From: Lacrimispora xylanisolvens
GTDB lineage: Bacteria > Bacillota > Clostridia > Lachnospirales > Lachnospiraceae
DNA length: 64,000 nucleotides
NCBI GenBank assembly: GCA_017084465.1
Contig: CP070896.1
Span: 2,593,001-2,657,000, forward strand
Direction: 5' to 3'
Position numbers and translations under genes: made by a program. Numbering within the stretch: position 1 is the stretch's first letter; every line of letters starts with the position of its first letter. Of this stretch, positions 48,640 through 58,136 are shown one piece after another. The notes beneath the pieces were generated by a model that saw nothing but the letters and a program-made list of their open reading frames with translations, did not search any database and was not told the origin of the DNA.

Positions 48640-49368
48640 ATGATGAAAGACATAATGGACCTGCATACACATACCGTGGCCAGCGGACACGCATACAGCA
48701 CCTTGTATGAAATGGTAAGATCGGCCTCTGAAAAAGGGCTGGCTCTCATGGGTTCCACCGACCACGCACCAAAAATGCCAGGAACATGCAACGAATTTTA
48801 TTTTATTAATTTTAAAGTGATCCCGCGAACACTCTTTGGAATTCATATTCTTATGGGAGCAGAGCTAAATATACTGGATTATACCGGCCGGATCGACTTA
48901 AGAGAAGGCATTCTTCAAAATCTTGATTACACCATAGCCAGCTTACACGAACCATGCTACAAAAACGGAACAATGGCACAGAATACCAGTGCCTGTGTGG
49001 GCGCCATGGAAAACCCATATGTGAAAATTATCGGCCACCCGGATGACAGCCGTTTTCCTGTTGATTATGATACCCTGGTCGCATCTGCGGTAAAAAACAA
49101 TACCCTTTTGGAAGTTAACTCAAGCTCTCTCCACCCATTAAGTCCACGAAAGAATGCCAGAGAAAACTATAAGGTGATGCTGGATTTATGCCGCCGCTAC
49201 GGAGCATCCGTTATTATAAACAGTGATGCCCACATTGAGGCTGACGTAGGAAACCACGCCCGGGCATTGGAACTTCTTGAGGAGATTTCATTTCCAGAGG
49301 AGCTGGTTGTAAACAGTTCCATTGACCGGCTGCTCCCATATATTCCCAAGCTGGAGGCTTATTTATGA
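48640..49368 (+). CDS. PHP-domain phosphatase (YcdX type)
   Basis: An intact 242-residue metal-dependent phosphoesterase. MDLHTHTVASGHAYST provides the first His pair, MGSTDHAPKMPG the next ligands, ILMGAELNILD the Glu, IASLHEP, KIIGHPDD and INSDAHIEADVG the remaining metal ligands, as in YcdX. AAAGGA precedes the start. Its TGA overlaps the ATG of the LysR gene (ATGA at 49365-49368), so the two are coupled and the regulator may control this gene. Substrate unknown. Confidence 0.88.
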   Translation: MMKDIMDLHTHTVASGHAYSTLYEMVRSASEKGLALMGSTDHAPKMPGTCNEFYFINFKVIPRTLFGIHILMGAELNILDYTGRIDLREGILQNLDYTIASLHEPCYKNGTMAQNTSACVGAMENPYVKIIGHPDDSRFPVDYDTLVASAVKNNTLLEVNSSSLHPLSPRKNARENYKVMLDLCRRYGASVIINSDAHIEADVGNHARALELLEEISFPEELVVNSSIDRLLPYIPKLEAYL

Positions 49369-50305
49369 TTAACTTCCTGAACCTGGAATATTTTCTGGCT
49401 GTTGCGGAAGAATTAAATATTACGAGGGCAGCCAAGCGGCTTTATATCTCCCAGCAGTCTTTAAGCAACCATATTTCCAATATGGAGAAAGAATTTGATG
49501 TTCAGCTCTTTAACCGTACCATGCCCCTGACACTGACCTATGCAGGCCGCGCCTTAAAAATCCGTGCCAAAGAGCTCCTGGATTTAAAAGATGAAACTTA
49601 CCGGCAATTGGCTGACATTAAGGATTTTACCATTGGTCAGCTCTCCATTGGTGTATCTCATACAAGAGGACGTTTTCTTCTTCCCGTTATTCTTCCCGCT
49701 TTTCAGGAGAAGTTTCCCAATATTGAGCTTCATCTGGTAGAGGGAAATTCTTTTGAATTAAGCAATGCTCTGATACATGGAGAGATTGATCTTATGATTG
49801 ATCTTCTTCCATTTAAAGCTGAGAATGTAGAAACAGTTCCCATCTGCGAGGAAGAAATTCTTCTCGTAGTTCCGGATCAGATTTTAGACCGGTATTTTCC
49901 GGGCAGACAGGAAGCAGTCAAAAAAGGAACTGGAAACCAATGCGGATGTTACCCTGTTAAAGGATTGTCCTTATCTGCTCATTAATAAGGGAAACCGTGT
50001 GCGCACCATCGCTGATGAAATATTTGAGGAAGCACAACTTACCCCCAATATTCTTTTGGAGACAGAAAATATTGAAACAGTTCTCGCCCTTGCTTCCAAA
50101 GGAATGGGTATTACTTTTTATCCTAAGATGTTTATGTCCGGAAACCAGGATGGCTCCGGCTCCGTTATGAAAAAAAACGGGTTAAATTACTTTTCATTGA
50201 ATTACATGCGAAGCCATGGCATTCTCGCATTTGGGATGCCACAAGGGCAGATACCTGTCCCAGGCTACAGAAGAATTTATCCGCATTGCCAGGGAAAATA
50301 TATAG
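49365..50305 (+). CDS. LysR-family transcriptional regulator (two frameshifts)
   Basis: About 312 residues when corrected. The N-terminal winged helix reads NLEYFLAVAEELNITRAAKR followed by LYISQQSLSNHISNMEKEF, typical LysR. The effector-binding domain starts at IGQLSIGVSHTRGRFLLPVI. Breaks: one extra A in the A6 run 49920-49925 (five expected, giving VKKELETNADVTLL) and one extra base near 50251. The second correction gives an ending SQATEEFIRIARENI with TAG at 50303-50305. It is translationally coupled to the PHP phosphatase. The inducer is not predictable. Confidence 0.85.
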
Positions 50306-50352
50306 ATTTTAACTGCAGATTGACAAACGGAGCATAATCCTATATTATTAAA

Positions 50353-50367
50353 TAGTAACGATTATTA
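50353..50367. promoter_or_regulatory. PerR/Fur-box-like operator before perR
   Basis: TAGTAAC-G-ATTATTA has the 7-1-7 layout of PerR boxes (consensus TTATAAT-N-ATTATAA; 10 of 14 positions agree). It is embedded in the inverted repeat ATAGTAA...TTACTAT (50352-50371), 33 bases before the perR start, which fits autoregulation. Confidence 0.55.
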
Positions 50368-50399
50368 CTATAATTATTGTTTATAGAAAGGGAGCGGCC

Positions 50400-50789
50400 A
50401 TGAAAACATTAAAGTACAGCCGTCAACGGGAATCTATTAAGACCTGCTTAATGGCGAGACACGATCACCCCACCGCCGACGCCTTATACACATCGATTCG
50501 CGAAGAATTCCCCAATATCAGCCTTGGTACCGTTTATCGGAATTTAAACCTTCTGGTGGAACTGGGAGAAATTCAGAAGCTGACCTGTGGAGACGGTGCC
50601 GACCACTTTGATGCGGATACATCACCGCATTATCATTTTGTATGCAGGAATTGCGGGCAGGTGTATGATCTGCCAATGGAACCCATGGACAGTATTAATC
50701 AACTGGCTCAAAAACATGCGGAGGGCCAGATAGACAGTCACAAGATATATTTTTACGGCACTTGTAATGATTGTTTGGAAAATAATTGA
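50400..50789 (+). CDS. perR: Fur-family peroxide-responsive regulator PerR
   Basis: An intact 129-residue regulator, start ATG 50400 with GGGAGCGG. The winged helix is KYSRQRESIKTCLMARHDHP, then ISLGTVYRNLNLL. The structural zinc site Cys4 is present as CRNCG and CNDCLENN. The regulatory metal site holds His and Asp residues in DHFDADTSPHYHF. PerR rather than Fur is inferred from the context, because rubrerythrin genes follow and a similar box is found upstream of both units. In clostridia PerR represses rubrerythrins and superoxide reductase until peroxide oxidises its His ligands. Confidence 0.85.
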   Translation: MKTLKYSRQRESIKTCLMARHDHPTADALYTSIREEFPNISLGTVYRNLNLLVELGEIQKLTCGDGADHFDADTSPHYHFVCRNCGQVYDLPMEPMDSINQLAQKHAEGQIDSHKIYFYGTCNDCLENN

Positions 50790-50798
50790 GAAATTCTC

Positions 50799-50847
50799 TT
50801 GACATAAGACAAAACATGTGGTAACTTAATATCAGTAATCATTATTG
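50799..50847 (+). promoter_or_regulatory. Rubrerythrin promoter with PerR-box-like operator
   Basis: TTGACA (50799-50804), 17-base spacer, TAACTT (50822-50827). Right after it, CAGTAAT-C-ATTATTG (50833-50847) matches the box before perR (shared core AGTAA..ATTATT). A repressor bound there would overlap the transcription start. Confidence 0.6.
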
Positions 50848-50905
50848 TTATTGATTGCCAAAATATAACAAAATTAAAAATTAAAATAAAAGGAGACATG
50901 AGATC

Positions 50906-51448
50906 ATGAAAAAATGGGTTTGTACAGTATGCGGTTATGTTCACGAAGGAGACACAGCTCCGGAATTCTGTCCAGTATGTAAAGCTGGTTCAGAGAAATT
51001 TAAGTTACAGGACGGAGATATGTCCTGGGCCTGCGAGCATGAGATTGGTGTAGCTCAGGGTTCTCCAGAAGACATCATGAAGGATTTAAGAGCAAACTTT
51101 GAAGGGGAATGTACTGAAGTAGGTATGTACCTTGCTATGTCCAGAGCTGCTCACAGAGAAGGCTATCCTGAAATCGGCTTATATTATGAAAAAGCTGCTT
51201 TCGAAGAGGCTGAGCATGCTTCCAAGTTTGCCGAATTATTAGGCGAATGTGTAACCGCCAGCACAAAGAAAAACCTGGAATTAAGAGTAGCAGCTGAAAA
51301 TGGTGCAACAGCAGGCAAATTTGATCTTGCAAAACGTGCAAAAGCATTAAACTTAGATGCAATCCATGATACCGTACATGAGATGGCAAAAGATGAGGCA
51401 CGTCACGGAAAAGCATTCAAGGGCTTACTGGAAAGATATTTTGGCTAA
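50906..51448 (+). CDS. Reverse rubrerythrin (NADH peroxidase type)
   Basis: An intact 180-residue peroxide reductase. The rubredoxin domain is at the N-terminus: [10 protein letters not shown] and [12 protein letters not shown] form the FeCys4 site, and after a linker the ferritin-like di-iron domain contains E-x-x-x-x-x-Y/E-x-x-H motifs ([45 protein letters not shown]). This reversed order is that of clostridial reverse rubrerythrins, which take electrons from NADH via a reductase to reduce peroxide and oxygen. The strong AAAAGGAGACATGAG site precedes ATG. It is under a PerR-box-like operator and followed by a classical rubrerythrin 27 bases on. Confidence 0.92.
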   Translation: MKKWVCTVCGYVHEGDTAPEFCPVCKAGSEKFKLQDGDMSWACEHEIGVAQGSPEDIMKDLRANFEGECTEVGMYLAMSRAAHREGYPEIGLYYEKAAFEEAEHASKFAELLGECVTASTKKNLELRVAAENGATAGKFDLAKRAKALNLDAIHDTVHEMAKDEARHGKAFKGLLERYFG

Positions 51449-51475
51449 ATCCATTTTCAAAAGGAGGGTTTTACG

Positions 51476-52011
51476 ATGTCTAAGTATGCGGGCACAAAAA
51501 CAGAACAGAACTTAAAAGATGCATTTGCAGGCGAATCCATGGCAAGAAACAAGTATACATTCTACGCGTCTGCTGCTAAAAAGCCGGTTATGAGCAGATG
51601 GCTGCTTTATATCTGGAAACTGCTGACCAGGAGAAAGAGCATGCCAAGATGTGGTTTAAAGAACTTCATGGCATTGGCACTCCGGCAGAGAACCTTGTGG
51701 ACGCTGCAGAGGGTGAAAATTATGAGTGGACCGATATGTATAAAAGAATGGCGGAAGAAGCCAGAGCAGAAGGATTCACGGAACTTGCACTGAAGTTTGA
51801 ATTCGTGGCCAAGGTAGAGGCAGCTCACGAAAAGAGATATTTAAAACTGTTGGATAGCTTAAAGAATGATAAAACCTTTAAGGGAGATGCTCCCCTTGGC
51901 TGGAAGTGCCGCAACTGCGGTTATATCCATGAAGGTGTGGATGCTCCTGAGATTTGTCCGGTGTGTGCTCATCCAAAGGCCTATTTTGAAAGAAAATCTG
52001 AAAATTACTAA
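51476..52011 (+). CDS. rbr: Rubrerythrin, classical domain order (one frameshift)
   Basis: About 178 residues when corrected. The ferritin-like di-iron domain is first ([20 protein letters not shown], then [19 protein letters not shown] and [18 protein letters not shown]) and the rubredoxin domain last ([23 protein letters not shown]). A missing A in the A5 run 51578-51582 breaks the frame (expected [13 protein letters not shown]). It reduces hydrogen peroxide in the cytoplasm. AAAGGAGGG precedes ATG 51476. Co-transcribed with the reverse rubrerythrin, with a terminator at 52042. Confidence 0.9.
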
Positions 52012-52041
52012 AGCATTGCCATAAACTCTCCGTTATGGCAG

Positions 52042-52096
52042 AAACGGGGCAGAAGCCAGATGAATTTAATTCGTTTGACTTCTGCCCCGTTTTTTA
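52042..52096. terminator. Bidirectional terminator
   Basis: AAACGGGGCAGAAG (52042-52055) pairs with CTTCTGCCCCGTTT (52079-52092), T-rich on the right side. It ends the rubrerythrin operon and the convergent glycosyltransferase gene. Confidence 0.9.
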
Positions 52097-52105
52097 TTTC
52101 TACTC

Positions 52106-53131
52106 TTATAATGCTTTCTCTTCCACTGCTTTACTGGCAAGCTCTTCATAAAACTTTGCCTGGGTCATATCTCCGGCTTGTTCATAACATCTTGCCAGTT
52201 TAAGAAGGGGGAATTCCTTAGAATACCGGATATTCAGTTCACATTCTGTCTCATAAGCGGCATTATAAAACCAGATTACAGCTTCATTAATATCGCCTTC
52301 CTCCATAAAATATTCCCCAACGTCATAGCAGACCTCTGAACTTGCCTTCCCACAGGCAACATTTTTTAAGGCATTTTTTAAGATCTGGGTTCCATCCTTT
52401 TTAATCCGGCCGCATCTGGTCAGAACGCACTGAATGATTTTTAACTCTTCTTCTGTCCTGTCCTCTGAAAGCAAACCGCTAAAGTAATCTTCCGCTTCCA
52501 GAAAATCCTGATCTTCTCCGGAAATAAACAGTTCCCTGGCGTACATGGAACGAAGCTTCTTTGAAAGAGGAACCCCTTTTCTGATCAGCTTATTAAATAT
52601 ATCAAAATCCCGTTTGGAATGGTTACCTTCGGGCATATGTATGATTTCAATTTCACTGTCAAATATAACCGGTTCTAAACGAATGGTTTCATGAACGGGG
52701 TCCAGCCATTCAAACCTGCGGTTTCTTTTAAATAATTTGGGCCGATACTCGCAGTCAAAGTTATAGGTTGTATTAAACTGAAGCTGATTGGTGTATTTCA
52801 TCTGTACAATCTCTATTTCTGGCAGAATGCACTGTTTTAAATCCATAAACCGTTTTCTGTTTTCTTCGTCAATGACCTCATCGGCATCTGCGGTGTAGAT
52901 ATAGTCCATCCCGGCTTTTTCAAAGGAAAAATTTCTTGCGGCTGCAAAATCATCCACCCAGGTAAAATCAAAGATTTTGCAGCCGAACTGTGCTCCGATC
53001 TCTTTTGTTGCATCTGTGGATCCGGTATCCACAAGAATTATCTCATCAGCCAGATCCTTCAGACTTGAAAGACAGCGGGCCAATACATTTTCTTCATTCT
53101 TTACAATCAGACATGCGCTGACAGTAATCAT
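52106..53131 (-). CDS. Family 2 glycosyltransferase with C-terminal helical repeats
   Basis: An intact 341-residue cytoplasmic protein. MITVSACLIVKNEENVLARC and IILVDTGSTDATKEIGAQF are the nucleotide-sugar binding beginning of GT-A enzymes; YTADADEVIDEENRK carries the DxD-type metal site. A C-terminal segment (LFISGEDQDFLEAEDYFSGL, CYDVGEYFMEEGDINEAVIWF) looks like TPR repeats, as in SunS-type glycosyltransferases with TPR. Such enzymes glycosylate peptides or surface components, but the acceptor is unknown. It lies 29 bases after the M20 peptidase gene in the same direction. Confidence 0.82.
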   Translation of the reverse strand: MITVSACLIVKNEENVLARCLSSLKDLADEIILVDTGSTDATKEIGAQFGCKIFDFTWVDDFAAARNFSFEKAGMDYIYTADADEVIDEENRKRFMDLKQCILPEIEIVQMKYTNQLQFNTTYNFDCEYRPKLFKRNRRFEWLDPVHETIRLEPVIFDSEIEIIHMPEGNHSKRDFDIFNKLIRKGVPLSKKLRSMYARELFISGEDQDFLEAEDYFSGLLSEDRTEEELKIIQCVLTRCGRIKKDGTQILKNALKNVACGKASSEVCYDVGEYFMEEGDINEAVIWFYNAAYETECELNIRYSKEFPLLKLARCYEQAGDMTQAKFYEELASKAVEEKAL

Positions 53132-53160
53132 CGCCTTTGTACCTCATCTCTTTCTTTTTC

Positions 53161-54296
53161 TTAAAAGCAGGATAGTATCAGTTCAAATGTAACACGGTAC
53201 CCTTCTTTCAGACTGTCGATATCAACCCACTCCTGCCGGGTATGGGCTCCCCCTCCCCTGACTGCACCAAAACAGACACTGGGAATTCCCTGTGACAGAG
53301 GAATGTTGCAATCTGTAGAGCCGCATTGGTTTTTGGGCTCAGTACCTGTATGCTTTTTCAATATCTCTGTGACCTTGCTGGTGATACGATCCTGTTTTAC
53401 CGGATCAACACCACTGCTGCAGGGACGTTCCCCTACCAGAACTGTATTTACCTCCACCTGCTTTGACCGGTAACTTTCTGCCACTGCCCGGAAATGCTGA
53501 TCCATAAATTCCAGATCTTCTCTGCTGTCGGATCGGAATTCATAAAGCATTTTCGCCTGCTGGGCTATGGTGTTGACTGAGGTACCGCCCTGAATGGTTC
53601 CAACATTATAGGTGGTCTTTGTTTTTGTTTGGGGCACTTTTAATGTATAAAGAGTATCAATCATGGATGCCAGATAGGCGATGGCATTGCGGTTTCCAAA
53701 GTTTGTAAAAGAATGACCACCTTCTGTCAATACCTCCACCTCATACCGCCTGGATCCCACCGCATCTGTTGTAATATGGTCCATATATCCGTCTATGGAA
53801 TAGAACTCCCTGATTCGCCCTTCATATTCCTTAACAATCTGTCTGGAGCCTTTTAGATTGCCCAGTCCTTCCTCTCCTGCATTGGCTACAAGAAGCAATC
53901 CGCAGTCTGCTGGTGCAATCTACCTGCAATGTATTTGGCACACATAAGAAGTGCGCACAGATTAGCCGTATCGTCTCCGATTCCGGGAGCTTTTATTCTA
54001 CCGTTATCCACTTCAACGGGAAGAGGTGTGGTATCGGGAAAAACCACATCTGTATGAGCCATAAATACGACTACAGGGTTATCCCTGGTACAGCCAATTG
54101 GATAAACCACATTCAGTGCGGAATCAATATAGACATTTTCTGCCCCCTGACTCACCAGCCAGTCCCGGCAAAACTCTGCTCTTTTTTCTTCCTGATTGGA
54201 AGGTGCAGGTATTGTTCCAAGGTTCAGCAGAAGTTCATATGTTTCGTTGCTGTGTTCCTCAATATATTCCAGTATCTCCAATGATAAGTGATCCAT
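53161..54296 (-). CDS. M20-family metallopeptidase (tripeptidase T-like, one frameshift)
   Basis: A zinc exopeptidase of about 378 residues. MAHTDVVFPDTTPLPVEVDN has the first His/Asp ligand pair, APGIGDDTANLCALLMCAKY the bridging Asp, and ANAGEEGLGNLKG the catalytic Glu pair. The dimerisation domain (EVLTEGGHSFTNFGNRNAIA) and the last ligand region (RGGGAHTRQEWVDID) are in the second frame. The break near 53918 lacks one base (expected LAPADCGLLLVANAGEEG). It probably cleaves small peptides. Start ATG 54296 follows GGAGGGATGAAC. It lies upstream of the GT2 gene and is convergent with nothing on the left. Confidence 0.85.
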
Positions 54297-54375
54297 TGTT
54301 CATCCCTCCGTTTTTATATATTCTATCACGTTTATCCGCTTTGTACAGCATGATTGGACTTTTGAGGGCAGAAAA

Positions 54376-54410
54376 AAAGTGCACAACTGCAGAGATCAAT
54401 TGTACACTTT
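54376..54410. terminator. Bidirectional terminator-like hairpin
   Basis: AAAGTGCACAA (54376-54386) pairs with TTGTACACTTT (54400-54410) with one mismatch, A-rich to the left and TCC-rich to the right. It follows the FAH-family gene. Confidence 0.6.
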
Positions 54411-54427
54411 CCTAAAATATTATTCAG

Positions 54428-55329
54428 TTATATTACACGGTTTTTAATGGAGCCGATCTTTTCTATGATACATTCCACCTCATCACCTGCAGACAGAAAT
54501 GCCGGGGGATTAAAGCCCATGCCCACCCCTTTTGGCGTTCCGGTGGATATAATGGTTCCGGCCTTTAAGGTCATGCCTTTTGATAATTCACTGATAATGT
54601 GATCAATCTGGAATATCATCAGACCTGTATTACTGTCCTGTCTCAGTTCTCCGTTTACCTTTGACTGAATGGAAAGCTCAGGCGGATAGGTAATGGAATT
54701 GGCTGTGAGGATGCAGGGACCCATGGGAGTGAATCCGTCCAGACTTTTTCCAAAATACCATTGCTTGTGGGCTGTCTGTATATTACGTGCGCTCACATCA
54801 TTAATGATGGTATAACCAAATATATAGTCCTCTGCCTTTTCTGGAGGCACATCTTTTGCATCTTTTCCAATGATAACAGCTAATTCAGCTTCATAATCCA
54901 GGCTGTCCACTATATCGCTATGGCTTAATATATCACCATACGGAGCAACTGCCTCATTCACTCTCTTTGAGAAATAGACTGCATAGTTTCTTTCCCCGTC
55001 AAACGCTTCTTTTTTATAGCGCGCTGACTCCTCGGCATGTTCCATGTAATTAAGACCCAGACAGATAATATCCTGATCTGGTGTCAGAATCGGGGCCAGG
55101 AGGGTAACCTCTTTCATCATAGCTGCTCCAACGATGTTGCTGCTGTCAGGATCCAGCCCAGATGCATGTTCAAGCAAGTCCCGTTCTGACTGGCTCAGTC
55201 CCTTTACAACTTCCAGCATCTCTCTCTGTATTCCATACCGAATGCCTTAAGAGGGAAAACCCACATCTCATCCCTGCTCACGACTCCGATATCTCTTCTA
55301 CGGTCAACCTCGTAAGTAACTAATTTCAT
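54428..55329 (-). CDS. Fumarylacetoacetate hydrolase family protein (dinucleotide frameshift)
   Basis: About 300 residues from ATG 55329 (AAAAGGAGGATTTT site). The N-terminal part is MKLVTYEVDRRRDIGVVSRD; the frame breaks in a TC repeat (55219-55227, read as AG on the minus strand), where removing one AG gives EYREMLEVVKGLS. The catalytic domain carries CLGLNYMEHAEES, SLDYEAELAVIIGKDAKDV (two metal ligands) and GYTIINDVSARNIQTAH, then GTIISTGTPKGVGMGF. Family members hydrolyse or isomerise acylpyruvates in aromatic or sugar acid breakdown. The gene is 12 bases after glpP, which is odd company; the substrate is unknown. Confidence 0.85.
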
Positions 55330-55341
55330 AAAATCCTCCTT

Positions 55342-55903
55342 TTACATGAACCATAACTCTTCCCTGGTAGTAGAGATCGCATCTGCTCCTGCGTTAAAAG
55401 CAGCCATAATATCCTTCTTGTCCGATATGAGACCACCAGCAATGATGGGAATATTGGTGTATCTGCGAATCTCTTCCAGTGCTTTGGGCATTACTCCGGG
55501 CATGATCTCAACCATATCCGGATGGAAGGTATCAATCTGCTTTTTTGTCGTACTCATGGCAAGGGAATCGATAATAAATGTTCTCTGAATCCCGAACAAT
55601 CCAAGTTCCACAGCACGCTTTACAAGAAGCGGCTTCGTGCTGATAATACCATCAGCTAACGTATTTTCCTTGATGAAATCTACCACGATCTCTTTTGAAT
55701 TGAGACCATGGGTCAGATCTGCATGTACCATTGCGTACTTTCCATGTTCTTTTATCTGCCGTACTATAGTTCCGATGTTTAAAATACTTCCGTACAGAAC
55801 AAAAAACGACCTGGCACTCTGATTCAAAACACCGTTTCAGCCCGCCTTCATCCTTTACTGCCGCAATCACCGGAGACGTCTCCAGCAGTTCTATTGCTTT
55901 CAT
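55342..55903 (-). CDS. glpP: Glycerol uptake operon antiterminator GlpP (one frameshift)
   Basis: An RNA-binding antiterminator that in Bacillus responds to glycerol 3-phosphate and lets RNA polymerase read through leader terminators of glp genes. About 186 residues when corrected. MKAIELLETSPVIAAVKDEG is the conserved N-terminus; the break is one extra A in the A6 run 55801-55806 (five expected, giving VVFVLYGSILNIG). The barrel continues with KYAMVHADLTHGL, GIISTKPLLVKRA and IPIIAGGLISDKKDI. Candidate RNA targets, leader terminators before glpA and glpK, are in this window. A terminator separates it from the DUF1667 gene upstream. Confidence 0.9.
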
Positions 55904-56047
55904 TATTATCCCTCCGCACCCAAAATAACTATGGATCTTGTTCTACTTTATCAATCCTTACCACCACCGTCAAGAAAATTCTTCCTCTTTCTTTATTTTC
56001 TTTTAAAAGTTAAGTCCCTTTTCAGTCTTTCTCCACAGCTGGCTGAT

Positions 56048-56116
56048 TAAAAATAAACCCGCAGCAAAGGCTCTTTTTAACCCGCTTGGAAAGCGGGCGG
56101 CATTTGCTGCGGATTT
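56048..56116 (-). terminator. Terminator after the DUF1667 gene
   Basis: On the minus strand CCGCAGCAAA (56103-56112) pairs with TTTGCTGCGGG (56058-56068), with an inner CCCGCTT/AGCGGG stem and a T-rich tail. It separates the glp operon end from glpP. Confidence 0.8.
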
Positions 56117-56126
56117 TTCTGATCAG

Positions 56127-56489
56127 TTATGATCTTTTTACATTTCTTGCTGCAACGATGGATACTCCGGTGCCTGCGCAGTTTTCTATGATTACATCTC
56201 CAATGGCAACCGGGGCATGAACGGAGGCTTTCTGAATCTCTTTCATACAATCAAATATCTTACCTTTTGGAATATCTGTTTTGGTTTTTACGGGTACCAT
56301 GGCAAATTCACCGTCAATCACTTTTACCGTGGAAGTCACAACCCGGGTCGGGCTTAACACTTCTTTCTCCCCGTATTCTGCACCTCTCGCACAGGAATTA
56401 CCAGTAACGGTCACCGCACCGTTGTCAATACGTACGGTCATAGGGCAGCCCAGGGGACAGCAGATACAGATCAGTTCACGTTCTTCCAT
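56127..56489 (-). CDS. DUF1667 domain-containing protein (glycerol operon)
   Basis: A 120-residue protein; ATG 56489 is chosen with GGAGATTAAA as ribosome site because the further upstream in-frame ATG lies in flanking sequence next to the insertion. CICCPLGCPMTVRI and GNSCARGAEYGEKEV give four or five cysteines that probably bind a metal or iron-sulfur cluster. Genes of this family nearly always follow glpA/glpB-like genes in clostridia and are thought to supply an electron-transfer subunit of an anaerobic glycerol 3-phosphate dehydrogenase; its role is not proven. Here an IS110-family element separates it from the preceding FAD oxidoreductase gene. Confidence 0.85.
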   Translation of the reverse strand: MEERELICICCPLGCPMTVRIDNGAVTVTGNSCARGAEYGEKEVLSPTRVVTSTVKVIDGEFAMVPVKTKTDIPKGKIFDCMKEIQKASVHAPVAIGDVIIENCAGTGVSIVAARNVKRS

Positions 56490-56501
56490 TTTAATCTCCA
56501 T

Positions 56502-56524
56502 TCCGCGCGCCTTCGGGCGCGGCA
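56502..56524. repeat. GC-rich palindromic element beside the IS110-family insertion
   Basis: CCGCGCGCCTTCGGGCGCGG-like sequence at 56502-56521 (on the plus strand) folds into a GC-rich hairpin and stands out against the AT-rich surroundings. It lies directly next to the IS element and resembles a REP-like target. Confidence 0.5.
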
Positions 56525-56539
56525 CAAATAGTAATGAAA

Positions 56540-56784
56540 GATTTTCAAAACCTCTACTCCATGAGATAATAGCTTTAAGAAGCTACACTACAAAGCACGG
56601 AAGGAGGAGTTGTAAATTCTTTCTCGTTTTAGACAGCATTTTAATCAGTGTAAGTCCTGCCTTTTCAAGCACAAATAAGTGGTACTACCAGTCCGTACAC
56701 TAAGAATTGTTTTAACGCCTTGGTTAAATTGTGTGGCAGTTCAGTCAATGGCTTCTTAATCTTACTCAAGAAAGGAGTTCGACC
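56540..56784 (+). ncRNA. Candidate bridge RNA region of the IS110-family element
   Basis: The 245 bases between the left end and the transposase ATG carry no coding frame that I can support. In IS110-group elements this 5' noncoding region encodes the bridge RNA that pairs with donor and target DNA. GC-poor potential stem-loops are present (for example AAGAAGCT/AGCTTTAA around 56568-56590), but I could not fold it reliably. This call is positional. Confidence 0.35.
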
Positions 56785-58057
56785 ATGAAAGTTACTTATC
56801 AAAACTGTTGTGGTGTCGATGTTCACAAATCGTTTCTCGTTGCCACAATTATTAAAACTTCTGGTGGAGTAGAACCTGACTACCAAAAGAAACGCTTTTC
56901 CACCTTTAATAACTCTATACTTGAATTCAAGCAGTGGCTTCTTGACAATGAATGCCGCTATGTCTGCATGGAATCCACTGGTAAATACTGGGTTCCTGTC
57001 TTTAACCTTCTTGAAGATGAAATCAATGTTACAATAGCCAACCCAAAGTGGGTAAAAGCTGTAAAAGGTAACAAGGATGACACCAAGGACTCTAAGTGGA
57101 TTGGAGATTTGTTCCGTCTGGGACTAGTAAAAGGCAGTTATATTCCCTGTAAGAAAATCCGTATTTTACGAGAGTTTACAAGGTATCGCTATAAGCTTGT
57201 TTCCTGCCGTTCCAGTGAAAAGAATAGATATCAGAATGCTCTTACTGTGTGTAATGTTGCATTAGATTCAGTTGTTTCCGATATCTTTGGGAAGTCATCT
57301 ACATCCATCATTGACTACCTGCTTGAACAGTCAGACAATTCTATCAATCATGAAGTAATCGCTTCTAAACTTCTTAGGTCTCTCAAATCTAAAGAAGATG
57401 CTGTAATTGAATCCATTGAAGGATATCAGATGACTGATTCCCAAAAAATATCGCATGCACCTCGTCCGCGCACACATGGATTATATCACAGCTGAAATAA
57501 ATGATATAGACCGAGAGTTAGAATCTTTACTTTCTTCTGATACTGATTTTGAAAATGCTATCCAGTTTCTAATGACTATTCGGGTGTTAAACGTGATAGT
57601 GCAATCACTATCATTTCCGAAATAGGTATTGATATGTCTCAATTCTCTACCTCAAAACGTTTGTGCTGCTGGGCTGGTTTAGTCCCCGGCAGTAACGAAT
57701 CTGGCGGTAAGAAGAAATCTGTTCGAATTACACGTGCTGGAGTTTATCTCAAACCTGCATTAGTACAGTGTGCTCATGCAGCCGTTAAATCCGAAAAGTC
57801 TCCTTACTACGAAATATGAATCTCTTACAAAACGCCGTGGCAAAAAAAGAGCCATTGTTGCTATCGCTCGAATGATTCTTACTGCAATCCACCAAATGTT
57901 GTCTACAGGCGAAGAGTGGAATCCCAGCGATTTATACAAAGTCGATATGCCTGAAGCTTTAATTGAAAAACAAAAAGCAAAGGCCATCAAACAAGCACTG
58001 AAGTTATTAGAACGAGAAGGATTATATCCTCCACCAAAAGAACCACAGGCTTCCTAA
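56785..58057 (+). pseudogene. IS110-family transposase, three frameshifts
   Basis: Start ATG 56785 follows AAAGGAG. The N-terminal DEDD domain begins GVDVHKSFLVAT and continues with RYVCMESTGKYWVPV and NPKWVKAVKGNKDDTKDSKW. The C-terminal Tnp20 part has WAGLVPGSNESGGKKKS with the catalytic Ser region, then LKPALVQCAHAAVKSEKSP and KRRGKKRAIVAIARMIL. Breaks: one extra A in the A6 run 57443-57448 (expected QKYRMHLVRAHMDYI), one missing base near 57580 (expected TIPGVKRDSAITIISEIGID) and a shift near 57813. Corrected length about 425. As read, the transposase is inactive unless the breaks are errors. Confidence 0.8.
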
Positions 58058-58061
58058 GCAT

Positions 58062-58136
58062 CATTAATTATCCACTTTTAAAAGTTGCCATTTTTGACAG
58101 CTTGTTTAAGTGCGCCACTTTTCGGCTGACCTCTAC
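58062..58136. other. Possible remnant IS end with repeated CCACTTTT motif
   Basis: CCACTTTT occurs at 58072-58079 and 58115-58122, each within related contexts (TTTTAAAAGTTGCCATTTTTGAC and GTGCGCCACTTTTCGGCTG), a pattern like multi-repeat ends of IS21-type elements. No transposase of that kind is near. Low certainty. Confidence 0.3.

Larger units (their letters stand above)
56540..58090 (+). mobile_element. IS110-family insertion sequence (ends approximate)
   Basis: A transposase of the IS110 type (RuvC-like DEDD domain first, Tnp20 domain last) with a long noncoding 5' region and no clear inverted repeats, as usual in this family. It lies between the FAD oxidoreductase gene (stop 58148) and the DUF1667 gene (start 56489), genes that normally adjoin. 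Ends cannot be fixed without an empty-site sequence: left between about 56525 and 56560, right between about 58058 and 58147. Confidence 0.75.
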
